From Microcaldota archaeon (lineage in GTDB: Archaea; Micrarchaeota; Micrarchaeia; Micrarchaeales; Micrarchaeaceae), in the NCBI GenBank assembly GCA_021818545.1, contig JAKATX010000013.1, forward strand, positions 62,001-126,000: 64,000 nucleotides of DNA, in the 5' to 3' direction. Below are positions 33,382-41,216 of the stretch, piece after piece. Position 1 is the stretch's first letter. Each line of letters opens with the position of its first letter. The notes under the pieces are model-generated. The model searched no databases, had not been told where the DNA came from, and was given only the letters and a program-made list of their open reading frames with translations. Both the position numbers and the translations under genes were made by a program.

Positions 33382-34143
33382 TTAAGTTGCTACATTTAGC
33401 AGAGTCTCAGATTCTATGTCGGCAAGTTTGGCAGGCATCATCATGAGCGTAGGGCCGTTGCTGAACTTGATATCCTTCAGCTCGCCCAGCTTGGCGTATC
33501 TTATCACCTTGCCATCAAGCGCTATGTTGTGCAACAGGAGCATTTTGGTGTCCCAGCCCACCAGGTCCGATTTGTGCTGCTGCGCCGCATTGACCAGTGT
33601 CTCTGCAGCCTCCTCTGGTTGCAGTGACGAACCGGAAGGGCCGTCATAGTCCAATAGCAGCATGGTGTGCAGGTTCCTCTTTGCGTTGCCCTCTATTATG
33701 TCAAAGAATGAAATGGGCTTGTAGTGCTCGCTCCAACGGGGTATCGTTATTATCTGACCGAACCTGTAGAAGTCCAGACCGCTCTCCCCTATAGCGGCAG
33801 AAAGTATTGATGGGGCGTGCAACATGCTAGTTTTTATGCCGCGCTTGGCAGCTGCGTTGAGTATCACCTTGTGCGTCGTAGCGACCAGCGGGTCGCCGCC
33901 GACCAGCAACGATATGTCGGTGCCGGCAGCCTTAGAGACGAAGCCATCCACGCCGTCCTCAAGATCCTGCCTGGAAAGCTCAGTCACCCCGCTTGGGGAA
34001 GCCGCCTTTATTAGCTCTATGGTGCTTTCAGGTATGAAGCTTGTGTACCGCTCTATGTAAGACCCGGAACTTTCCCTCACCAGCTCCAATGCCCTTTGGG
34101 ACACGTCGCTGCTGCAGAGGCCCAGACCTATTATGTAAAGCAT
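33382..34143 (-). CDS. dphB: Diphthine synthase
   Basis: This 253-residue SAM-dependent methyltransferase makes diphthine on aEF2, a step of diphthamide synthesis. It shows the tetrapyrrole-methylase-like fold: start MLYIIGLGLCSSDVS, SLLVGGDPLVATTHKVI, SAAIGESGLDFYRFGQIITIP, and the late MLLLHNIALDGKVI region. It lies 4 nt ahead of endA and 10 nt after radA, so radA-dphB-endA look like one operon. Confidence 0.93.
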   Translation of the reverse strand: MLYIIGLGLCSSDVSQRALELVRESSGSYIERYTSFIPESTIELIKAASPSGVTELSRQDLEDGVDGFVSKAAGTDISLLVGGDPLVATTHKVILNAAAKRGIKTSMLHAPSILSAAIGESGLDFYRFGQIITIPRWSEHYKPISFFDIIEGNAKRNLHTMLLLDYDGPSGSSLQPEEAAETLVNAAQQHKSDLVGWDTKMLLLHNIALDGKVIRYAKLGELKDIKFSNGPTLMMMPAKLADIESETLLNVAT

Positions 34144-34153
34144 TTGACCAGCA

Positions 34154-35104
34154 TCATTCCGCTATGCCGTTCGGCGTTATCTTTATGACGCACTCGCCTT
34201 CCGGCACGGCGGGCGAATCGACCAGCCTCACTATGCGCTTCTCCTCCTTGCTTTTTCTGAGATAGAGCCTTGTAGTGGCAGCATGCGCAAGAACGTTGCC
34301 TCCGATTGGCGTGGTAGGGTCGCCGAACAGTATGCCGGGGTTATCCATGACCTGGTTCGAGACGTAGACCGCCAGGCTGTACTTGTCTGCAAGCATCTGC
34401 AGCCTGTGGATGTGAACATTGAGCTTTTGCTGCCTCTCGCCAAGGGCGCCCCTGCCTATGAACTCAGACCTGAACAGCGCCATGAGGGAATCTACTATGA
34501 TCAGCTTTATGTTCTTCTCCTGTATCAGCTTGTCGGCCCGCTCTATAGTGAGTATCTGCTGGTCCGTGGTTATGGCGCGAACGACCAGTATGTTTTCTAA
34601 TGCGGTCTTTGGATCAATGCCCTTTGCCTTCGCTATGCTTTCTATGCGCTCCGGCCTGAAAGTCCCTTCAGTGTCTATGAACAGGACGGCGCCTTCTAGG
34701 CCGCCATCCTTACGGGGAAGCTGCACATCTACAGCAAGCTGAAAGCCTAATTGCGATTTGCCGCTTGCGAATTTTCCGTACGCTTCAGTTATGGCGTTTG
34801 TTTCCACGCCGCCGCCTATAAGGTCATCCAGGTCCTTCGAATTGGTGGTTATCTTGCCTATCTCTTTGCGCTTCTCGGAGATCGCCTCTGCGGTCTCATA
34901 TACTACAGTGGTAGACTCCTGCGCCGCCTGGATCGCCTTCTTGGCGTTATCCACGCTTATACCGGCTATCTCTGAAAGCTCATGCGGTGCAGCGGTAGCG
35001 ATTTTCTCTATAGAATCTATGCCCGAGGCCCTAAGTTTTTCTGCTGTGGTCTCCCCTATGCCCGGCAAATCCTCCAGATCATGGATTCCCTTGTCCTTCG
35101 CCAT
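34154..35104 (-). CDS. radA: DNA recombinase RadA
   Basis: The archaeal RecA/Rad51 homolog has 316 residues and pairs homologous DNA. The N-terminal helix-hairpin-helix domain (LEDLPGIGETTAEKLRASGI) is followed by the ATPase core: Walker A YGKFASGKSQLGF, Walker B IKLIIVDSLMALFRSEF, and loop L2 region VSNQVMDNPGILFGDPTTPIGG. The final part (RKSKEEKRIVRLVDSPAVPEGE) is typical. The start was set to the Met at 35104 (MAKDKGIHD). It heads the radA-dphB-endA operon. Confidence 0.97.
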   Translation of the reverse strand: MAKDKGIHDLEDLPGIGETTAEKLRASGIDSIEKIATAAPHELSEIAGISVDNAKKAIQAAQESTTVVYETAEAISEKRKEIGKITTNSKDLDDLIGGGVETNAITEAYGKFASGKSQLGFQLAVDVQLPRKDGGLEGAVLFIDTEGTFRPERIESIAKAKGIDPKTALENILVVRAITTDQQILTIERADKLIQEKNIKLIIVDSLMALFRSEFIGRGALGERQQKLNVHIHRLQMLADKYSLAVYVSNQVMDNPGILFGDPTTPIGGNVLAHAATTRLYLRKSKEEKRIVRLVDSPAVPEGECVIKITPNGIAE

Positions 35105-35224
35105 TTGTATCAACTAGGTTATGCATGAATAGTAATAAATAAGTTTGATAAGTAATAATGCATTGGAATTCAAGCCAGCTGTAATGCATTTTTACGTCGT
35201 AATTGGCAATGAGATAAGAATAAG

Positions 35225-35250
35225 TGCCAGCGTGCAGATGCACGCTGGCA
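35225..35250. repeat. Perfect 11-bp hairpin in the radA/DUF92 divergent spacer
   Basis: TGCCAGCGTGC (35225-35235) and GCACGCTGGCA (35240-35250) pair perfectly around the loop AGAT. The spacer between the divergent radA and DUF92 genes is otherwise AT-rich (35105-35360). There is no T-run after the hairpin, so it is not an obvious terminator. It might be a protein-binding palindrome or part of a small RNA. Confidence 0.6.
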
Positions 35251-35360
35251 AGGCGACCAGTTCTACGACCTTCTTTACAGTAGAGAACCCGTGATATTAT
35301 AGCGGCAAATAGATTTTTAAATCTTTGTTAATAGCGGAATAATTTCATAAAAATGGTCGC

Positions 35361-36068
35361 ATGGCGTTCCTCACTCTCGACAAGATGGGATTGGCAGTAT
35401 CCTTGATTATGGCCCTTGCGCTGCTGCTTCTAGGGCAGGGACTGGGCATTTTCTTTGTGGCCATGATGATCTATTTCCTTGTCCTGTCGGCGTTGGCTAC
35501 GTGGGCGGGGAAGCCGCGGAAGAAGGTGCTCAAGCTATATCAGCGCGATAGAGGGGTAAGCAACGTGATAGCGAATGGTGGTTGCCCTACTATCATTGCC
35601 GTTATATTCTTCCTGCTGAGCAACTACCTGCATGCGCCCGGGCTCGCGTTGTTGGCGGTGGTAGGCTTCATGGGCAGCGTGGCTGCCATAATGGCGGATA
35701 AGTTTAGCAGCGAGCTGGGAGTGCTTGACGGGATGCCGCGCCTCATATTCACGTTCAGGAAGGTCAAGAGGGGCGTATCAGGCGGCGTAACCTCGCTGGG
35801 ATTGGCAGCCGGGCTATTGGGATCCCTGCTCATAGCGGCAGGCGTTTTCCTGATATGGGATTATGTCTCTGCCATAGGGGGCTATGGAGCGTATGGCATA
35901 GTGGTGGTTTTCTTAAGCATAGCCATCGCAGGGTTCGCAGGTACGGTAATAGATTCCATGCTGGGTTATTATGAGGAGAAGGGCCTAGGCAATAAGTTTA
36001 CATCCAACTTCCTGTGCAGCGTGTGCGGTGCTATCATTAGCGTTCTCCTTGCCCTTGCGTTTGTATGA
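35361..36068 (+). CDS. DUF92 family membrane protein (COG1836)
   Basis: This 235-residue membrane protein has six or more helices. Family signature stretches are visible: RDRGVSNVIANGGCPTIIA, MADKFSSELGVLDGMPRLI, RGVSGGVTSLGLAAGLLGS and GFAGTVIDSMLGYYEEKG. The family is related to phytyl/farnesyl-phosphate kinases (VTE6-like), so a role in prenyl-phosphate recycling is possible but unproved. A TATA-like TTTTTAAAT at 35314-35322 lies ~40 nt upstream. It is transcribed divergently from radA. Confidence 0.82.
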   Translation: MAFLTLDKMGLAVSLIMALALLLLGQGLGIFFVAMMIYFLVLSALATWAGKPRKKVLKLYQRDRGVSNVIANGGCPTIIAVIFFLLSNYLHAPGLALLAVVGFMGSVAAIMADKFSSELGVLDGMPRLIFTFRKVKRGVSGGVTSLGLAAGLLGSLLIAAGVFLIWDYVSAIGGYGAYGIVVVFLSIAIAGFAGTVIDSMLGYYEEKGLGNKFTSNFLCSVCGAIISVLLALAFV

Positions 36069-36173
36069 GCATCTCGTTTGTCACCACATCGCGTATGAAG
36101 ACGGCGTACATTGCAGTTAAGCTTAAATATCGGGAAACCCATAATACAATATGCGTTAAGCATCGGTCATACA

Positions 36174-37058
36174 ATGGCAAAGAAGAGCAACAAGCGGGCT
36201 GCGGTCAAGTCTAAAGTCGGGTATAACCTTAAGTCAGTGAAACATAAAAAAGCAGCCAGACCGCAGCAGCGCAAGGCGCAAGTGCATAAGGCAGCGACGC
36301 GTCCGCTCCCTGTCAGCAAAGCAGCCATTAGGCGCAGCGCGAAGTCCCCAAAAGCAGCAGTAGGGAAGAGCGCGAATAATGAAACGGAAGTCAAGAGCGC
36401 GGAACAGAAGACCAAGCAGATAAAGGACATAAACAAGCTGCTCGATAAGGATTATACCGGCTACGAGATGGCGAAGAGCAAGAAACTGAAGAACATGAAC
36501 ATAGGCAAGCCGGAAGAGGTTAAGAACGCCATAAACATGCTGCTGAACAACGAGCAGATAATAGATTACCTAAAGAAGAACGTAAGCAGGGTTGCGCCGG
36601 AGGTCATAAGCATGCTAAGCGTGCCGAGGACGGATGAGTACATCGCGGTCCAGCTGGACCTTAAGATAAATGCCATAAGGAGGATCCTCAACATACTGCA
36701 GGGATACGGGATAACCAATTATTATGTGGCAAAGAACACCAATGGGTGGCTATCGTTCGCATGGTTCATAAACATTGACAAGGTGGAACCTTTCCTGGAG
36801 TACGTTAACAGAATGGGCAACGGCAATTCCATAATAAATGATGAATGCAACGACTATTTCGTGTGCAGGAAGTGCTATGACACAGACAAGCTCATATTCA
36901 CGTTCGACTCTGCATACGAATCAGGATTCCGGTGCTCATGTGGCGGTACGCTTGAGAGGATAGGGAAGGCAGAGGCGGAGAAGCTGATGAGGCCCGCCGC
37001 GGAGGTTAAGAAGAACAATCAGGATTATGCGGCCTCCTCTGGGTATTCGGGGGAGTAA
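36174..37058 (+). CDS. tfe: Transcription factor E (TFE/TFIIE-alpha) with long basic N-terminal extension
   Basis: Residues ~135-210 form the winged-helix domain (SMLSVPRTDEYIAVQLDLKI, then LQGYGITNYYVAKNTNGWLS and FAWFINI). Residues ~225-260 form the zinc ribbon with CRKC and CSCGG. This is archaeal TFE, which stabilises the open complex with RNA polymerase, TBP and TFB. Typical TFE is ~180 residues; this protein has about 294 because of a ~110-residue Lys/Ala/Arg-rich N-terminal tail. The start at 36174 (MAKKSNKRA) avoids an implausible upstream leader. The tail could bind DNA non-specifically. Confidence 0.85.
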   Translation: MAKKSNKRAAVKSKVGYNLKSVKHKKAARPQQRKAQVHKAATRPLPVSKAAIRRSAKSPKAAVGKSANNETEVKSAEQKTKQIKDINKLLDKDYTGYEMAKSKKLKNMNIGKPEEVKNAINMLLNNEQIIDYLKKNVSRVAPEVISMLSVPRTDEYIAVQLDLKINAIRRILNILQGYGITNYYVAKNTNGWLSFAWFINIDKVEPFLEYVNRMGNGNSIINDECNDYFVCRKCYDTDKLIFTFDSAYESGFRCSCGGTLERIGKAEAEKLMRPAAEVKKNNQDYAASSGYSGE

Positions 37059-37093
37059 GTGCCGTTTACGTTATTATTTGCAACTCCCGCAAA

Positions 37094-37102
37094 ACTATTT
37101 AT
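37094..37102 (+). promoter_or_regulatory. TATA box of the initiator tRNA
   Basis: CTATTTATA ends 29 nt before the mature tRNA start, the expected spacing for archaeal tRNA promoters. Confidence 0.55.
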
Positions 37103-37130
37103 AGCGTTGCAGTAGATTATTTGTTAACAA

Positions 37131-37205
37131 AGCGAGGTAGGGTAGTCTGGAGTGCCCGCCGGGCTCATAACCCGGAGATCGATGGTTCAAATCCATTCCT
37201 CGCTA
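37131..37205 (+). tRNA. Initiator tRNA-Met(CAU)
   Basis: The acceptor AGCGAGG/CCTCGCT begins with the A1:U72 pair of archaeal/eukaryotic initiators. The anticodon stem CCGGG/CCCGG has the three consecutive G-C pairs diagnostic of initiators, around loop CTCATAA. The T-loop is TTCAAAT. There is no intron. Confidence 0.93.
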
Positions 37206-37344
37206 TACACCCCTCACTTCCACTATTCGCGTTGTTGTTATATATATATGAATAATAAAAGAGAAAAATAAATGTAAGTAATGTGCAAAAATTCAGGATT
37301 TACAGCACAGAATAGCGGAACTCTGGGGTACTGGGCGGACTAAC

Positions 37345-37842
37345 ATGGCGGACAACATAACATATGACCTTCTATGGCAAATCCTCCAACGCGAGAAACA
37401 GACCAATGAGATACAGATGGTGCCGAAAACGTTCTTTCACGACATCGCCGGGCTGATAAAAGAGCTGGAAAAGGAAAAGACCGAAGAGAGCGAGCAGACA
37501 AAGCGCAACATGATAAAACTTTCCAACGACATGTACGAAAGGCGGAAGCAAAAGATACTGATATACATAGCATACGGAAGGCAGTTGCCGCAGCCGCTCC
37601 CGCAAGTGGAGGTTGATTTTTACGGCAAGGTGATTGGCGCTTTCAAGTCTAACGTGTTCTCGTCTCATCTGTCCGGCGAAAGCAAGGACTCAATGCTGGA
37701 GTCGCTTTATGACATACCTGAGATGCTGCTTCCATCCGGCAACAAGATAGGCCCGCTGGCGAAAGCCCAGACCGTCAGCGTTGAAAACACTGATGACGCT
37801 ACATTCCTGATTAACAATGCATTATGCAAGAAAATAGGCTGA
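37345..37842 (+). CDS. GINS complex subunit (Gins15/51-like)
   Basis: This 165-residue protein matches archaeal GINS: an N-terminal alpha domain (TYDLLWQILQREKQTNEIQM, then FHDIAGLIKEL and MYERRKQKILIYIAYGRQLP) and a small C-terminal beta domain (IPEMLLPSGNKIGPLAKAQT). GINS joins MCM and Cdc45/GAN as the replicative helicase. The order alpha-then-beta is the Gins15/51 type. It is followed by eL42, a neighbourhood seen in many archaea. Divergence is high, so confidence rests on pattern and context. Confidence 0.75.
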   Translation: MADNITYDLLWQILQREKQTNEIQMVPKTFFHDIAGLIKELEKEKTEESEQTKRNMIKLSNDMYERRKQKILIYIAYGRQLPQPLPQVEVDFYGKVIGAFKSNVFSSHLSGESKDSMLESLYDIPEMLLPSGNKIGPLAKAQTVSVENTDDATFLINNALCKKIG

Positions 37843-37847
37843 TTGGC

Positions 37848-38132
37848 ATGAAGATATCAAAAGAAATACGTGTATTTTGCCCCAAATGCAACAAGCACAC
37901 CCCGCATAAGGTCAAGATATACTCTAAGAAGCAGGAAAGCGGCCTTAACATAGGTAACAGGAGGCGCGCCAGGAAGCTGAAGGGATATATTGGCAAGGTA
38001 AAAGGTGCTGCAACTAGCAAGAAGGCGGGCAAGCACCAGAAGGCCATGCTGGAGTGCGCGCAGTGCGGATATATAGTCGAGCGCGTGCTGGGCACGAGGA
38101 CGAAGAAGAAGTTGGAGCTTAAGACAGGGTGA
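37848..38132 (+). CDS. rpl44e: Ribosomal protein eL42 (L44e)
   Basis: This 94-residue zinc-binding protein sits at the E-site. It has two CxxC pairs, FCPKCNKHTPHKVKIY and CAQCGY, with the basic middle NRRRARKLKGYIGKVKG. The start was set to the ATG at 37848 (MKISKEIRVFCPKC), 6 nt after the GINS stop. Its TGA overlaps the GTG start of aIF2-alpha. The usual eS27 gene between these two is missing. Confidence 0.95.
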   Translation: MKISKEIRVFCPKCNKHTPHKVKIYSKKQESGLNIGNRRRARKLKGYIGKVKGAATSKKAGKHQKAMLECAQCGYIVERVLGTRTKKKLELKTG

Positions 38133-38950
38133 ACAGCATTCCTTCTGAAATCGAAAGTGAAACAAAAAGGATACCTAAGATAGGCGAACTAGTAATAGCC
38201 AACATAGCCAAGATAATGCAGTTCGGCGCCTACTGCAGGCTGCTCGAATACAACGATCTTGAGGTCTTCCTGCCGATAAGGGAGGTCTCCTCCGGATGGA
38301 TAAAGAACATACACGAGTTCATACATGAAGGGCAGAAGGTCGTATGCAAGGTCGTGTACTACGACAGGGAGCGCGGCTCGATAGACGTTTCGCTCAAGAA
38401 GGTAACCGCAAAGGAAACAAAAGAAAAGATAGGGAGCTACAATCTTGAGAAGAGGCTGGAGGCCCTGTTCACGCAGTCCATAAAGGTTAGCAAGCTGCAG
38501 GCCACGAATGAGAGCATCGAGGACAAGGTGCGCTCGGAGTTCGGCAGCTACACTAACATGATGCGCAGCATAATGGACGACGATGAGCGTGCACAGAAGA
38601 GCAGCATACCAAAGAAGCTAAGGAGCATGATGGTAAAACTGTACGAGGCCAACAAACCAGAGAAGAAGTTCATAGTTTCATACATAATGACTCTGTCATC
38701 ATACAACACGAGGACCGGTGCGCAGGAGCTCAGGGGCATATTGTCCGCTGTCAAGGAAAAAGGCGTGGATGTAAAGTACATAAGCGCGCCGAAGTACAGG
38801 CTCGTATCGCAGGGCGAGAACTACGCCCAAGCCGAAGCAAAGGTGAAATCCGCCACGGAGATAGTCCAGTCAAGGCTAAAGAAAGGCCTTTTTGCGATAG
38901 AAAAGGAGAAGCTGGCCAAGAAGAAAGAGAGCGTGATGGAAGCTCTATAA
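38129..38950 (+). CDS. eif2a: Translation initiation factor aIF2 subunit alpha
   Basis: This 273-residue subunit has an N-terminal S1 domain (IPKIGELVIANIAKIMQFGAY, with EVSSGWIKNIHEFIHEGQKV), a helical middle, and the C-terminal alpha/beta domain (GILSAVKEKGVDVKYISAPK...). With beta and gamma subunits it delivers initiator Met-tRNA. The start is GTG at 38129 inside GTGA shared with the eL42 stop. It lies in the order GINS-eL42-aIF2a-PAC2, typical of archaea apart from missing eS27 and Nop10. Confidence 0.95.
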   Translation: MNSIPSEIESETKRIPKIGELVIANIAKIMQFGAYCRLLEYNDLEVFLPIREVSSGWIKNIHEFIHEGQKVVCKVVYYDRERGSIDVSLKKVTAKETKEKIGSYNLEKRLEALFTQSIKVSKLQATNESIEDKVRSEFGSYTNMMRSIMDDDERAQKSSIPKKLRSMMVKLYEANKPEKKFIVSYIMTLSSYNTRTGAQELRGILSAVKEKGVDVKYISAPKYRLVSQGENYAQAEAKVKSATEIVQSRLKKGLFAIEKEKLAKKKESVMEAL

Positions 38951-38964
38951 AGAATGGGTTTGCT

Positions 38965-39750
38965 ATGAAAGAGACCGTAATAAAGATGGACAAGAAGGTT
39001 AAGCTCAACAAGCCGATACTTATAGTCGGATTGCCGGGCATAGGCAGCGTGGGCAAGCTGGTCGCAGGGCACCTGATAAAAGAATTCAAGGCCAAAAGGT
39101 TTGCAATGCTTTACTCGCCCCACTTTCCGCACCAGGTAGTGATGCGCAGCGACGGCGGCATAAGGCTCGTAAGCAACAGGTTCTACGTGATAAAGGCGCA
39201 GAAGCGCGGCGGAAGCGATCTTGTGCTGCTGACGGGCGATGTGCAGGCGGTAACGCCAGAGGGGCAATATCAAGTCAACAGCAAGATAGTCGATTTCTTC
39301 AAGAAAGAGCTCGGCGGCAAGTTCATATACACCGTAGGTGGATATAGCATAGGCCAAGGCGTGGTGAGCAGGCCAAGGGTATTCGGCAATACCACTAGGA
39401 CGAAGGTCATATCCCAATTCAGGGACTCGAACATACTTTTCGGCCAATCGAAGGGATTGATTTGGGGCTCCGCCGGCCTAATCCTGGCATTTGCCAAGAT
39501 GAGCGGCATAGACGGAATCTGCCTCATGGGCGAGACGAGCTTCCTGGAAGTCGATGCTTCCGCGGCCAAGGCCGTCCTCACAGTCCTCGCCAAAAAACTC
39601 GAGTTGAAGGTCGACATGACGGGCATGGACGCCAAGATAACAAAGGCTGCCACTGCGATTCACGCATTTGAGCAGCAGGTAGCGACAGGGTTCGGCGGCG
39701 CATCCGGTCCGGCCGGCAACGAGGCTTCGCATCCAACTTACATAAGGTAA
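38965..39750 (+). CDS. PAC2-family proteasome assembly chaperone-like protein
   Basis: This 261-residue protein belongs to the archaeal PAC2 family (COG2047). Motifs include PILIVGLPGIGSVGKLVAGH, LVLLTGDVQAVTPEGQYQ, TVGGYSIGQGVVSRPRVFGN and GSAGLILAFAKMSGIDGICL. Members assist 20S proteasome assembly, shown for eukaryotic and some archaeal forms. It follows aIF2-alpha by 14 nt; the Nop10 gene that usually sits here is absent. Confidence 0.9.
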   Translation: MKETVIKMDKKVKLNKPILIVGLPGIGSVGKLVAGHLIKEFKAKRFAMLYSPHFPHQVVMRSDGGIRLVSNRFYVIKAQKRGGSDLVLLTGDVQAVTPEGQYQVNSKIVDFFKKELGGKFIYTVGGYSIGQGVVSRPRVFGNTTRTKVISQFRDSNILFGQSKGLIWGSAGLILAFAKMSGIDGICLMGETSFLEVDASAAKAVLTVLAKKLELKVDMTGMDAKITKAATAIHAFEQQVATGFGGASGPAGNEASHPTYIR

Positions 39751-39808
39751 TCTTTCAGGACGTTGCACAACAATTAAAACAGTTGACAAAATAATAGGTA
39801 CGCTGGAT

Positions 39809-39881
39809 GCGGGCATAGTCTAGCCTGGTAGGACGCGAGCTTCCCAAGCTTGCAGCCCGGGTTCAAATCCCGGTACCCGCA
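39809..39881 (+). tRNA. tRNA-Gly(CCC)
   Basis: The anticodon stem CGAGC/GCTTG surrounds TTCCCAA (anticodon CCC). The T-arm is CCGGG-TTCAAAT-CCCGG and the discriminator is A. The acceptor GCGGGCA/TACCCGC pairs except for an apparent C6-A67 mismatch, which would pair if C6 were read as U. There is no intron. Confidence 0.9.
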
Positions 39882-39920
39882 CATTCATCCTCATGCAAAG
39901 AAAGGCGATCCGGAGAGGCG

Positions 39921-40634
39921 ATGCCAACGGAACCAGACACCAAACCGATAACGAGCAAGGAAGTGCCATTGGGCATAACCACCACATTGTTTTTCCTGAT
40001 AATGGCATCCACGTTAATCACGTACATAATACCGCGTGGCGACGCGGCTGCCATATACTACTTCCAGATACTCACCGGTCCTTTCAACATATCCAGAGAG
40101 GGCAACATATTCGGAAACGTAATAATCCTACTCTTGATATTTGCCGCAGCAGAGCTATACCTAAAAATTACCAATAGGGGCGTCGAAGTCCTGGCTGCTT
40201 TCATGTCCAGCGTCGTGGCAACATACATGGTGGATTTCTACCTTACAATTACCTCCTCCAGCACGATGATAATCGGCGGTTCCGGGACCTCCATAATCGG
40301 AGCGAGCATGCTTCTTCTGCTTATAACGGTCATAATACTTGACATGATAAAATGGTCCAAACGGCTTGTAAAATTGAAGCCGAATCCCATATTCGCCGGA
40401 TTGAAAATAGGGATCGCATTCGTCATAATGTTCGCCGTGGTCCAGTACCTAATCCGGCTTTACATAAACTTCTATGTGATAGACAACCAGTCGCTTTATT
40501 ATCACGTGTTCGGCAGCATATTCACCGTATTGTTGACCGGAGTTATCCTTGTTTTCAGGAGCTGGATACTTCCGCGAGATAGACATGCCAATTCACGGCG
40601 CGGCGGGAACGGCACGCTGCCAAACGGCTTCTGA
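39921..40634 (+). CDS. Rhomboid-like membrane protein (candidate intramembrane protease)
   Basis: This 237-residue protein has six hydrophobic helices. Two features resemble rhomboid proteases: a Ser in a glycine-rich helix start (MIIGGSGTSIIGASMLL, GxSG-type) and a later His in a helix (YYHVFGSIFTVLLTG, HxxG-type). An Asn-containing segment (GNIFGNVIILLLIF) lies before them, in the place of the rhomboid H-x-N region. If real, it would cleave membrane proteins within the bilayer. Overall identity to known rhomboids cannot be judged here, so treat this as a hypothesis. It starts 39 nt after tRNA-Gly. Confidence 0.5.
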   Translation: MPTEPDTKPITSKEVPLGITTTLFFLIMASTLITYIIPRGDAAAIYYFQILTGPFNISREGNIFGNVIILLLIFAAAELYLKITNRGVEVLAAFMSSVVATYMVDFYLTITSSSTMIIGGSGTSIIGASMLLLLITVIILDMIKWSKRLVKLKPNPIFAGLKIGIAFVIMFAVVQYLIRLYINFYVIDNQSLYYHVFGSIFTVLLTGVILVFRSWILPRDRHANSRRGGNGTLPNGF

Positions 40635-40725
40635 TACGACTGCATTTCGCATCTTCGGAAGAGGCTTCCATGACTGCCAACAACAAAGATAATAAATACC
40701 GGAGACAATCTAATCACGTGATACC

Positions 40726-41184
40726 ATGGTTGAAGTAGGAGAGAGGATACCTGACCTGACGTTGATAGATACCGGACTGAAACCCGTAAATTTAATGGAG
40801 GCGACAAAGGGCAAGACCGTAATGGCGTTCTTTCCTGGTGCATTCACTTCGGTTTGCACGAAGGAACTGTGCACATTCAAGGATGACATGTCAAAATTCT
40901 CTTCGCTGAATGCAAACGTCTTGGGCATAAGCGTAGACGGCCCATTTGCCAACAAGGGCTTCAAGGAGAAGAATAGCCTGAATTTCACTTTATTGAGCGA
41001 CTTCAACAGGACCGCAGTGAAAGCGTTCGGGATAGAGTTGGCCGACTTCGCAGGGATCAAGGGCTACACCGCAGCTAAAAGGGCGGTATTCATAGTAGCA
41101 GGCGGCGTCGTGAAGTACAAATGGGTGTCGGACGATCCCGGAGTGGAGCCAAAGTACCAAGAGATAGAGGCCGCGTTGGCCTGA
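40726..41184 (+). CDS. Peroxiredoxin (AhpC/TSA, BCP/AhpE-like)
   Basis: This 152-residue thioredoxin-fold peroxidase has the peroxidatic Cys in FFPGAFTSVCTKELC (Pxxx[T/S]xxC) and a second Cys five residues later in the same helix, which could resolve the disulfide. GISVDGPFANKGF and LLSDFNRTAVKAFGI are typical of the family. It reduces peroxides. The reductant is unknown. It is followed by the DHS gene after 32 nt. Confidence 0.93.
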   Translation: MVEVGERIPDLTLIDTGLKPVNLMEATKGKTVMAFFPGAFTSVCTKELCTFKDDMSKFSSLNANVLGISVDGPFANKGFKEKNSLNFTLLSDFNRTAVKAFGIELADFAGIKGYTAAKRAVFIVAGGVVKYKWVSDDPGVEPKYQEIEAALA

Positions 41185-41216
41185 TTAAGACAGGATGCAG
41201 GGTTGGTGATGCTTTT

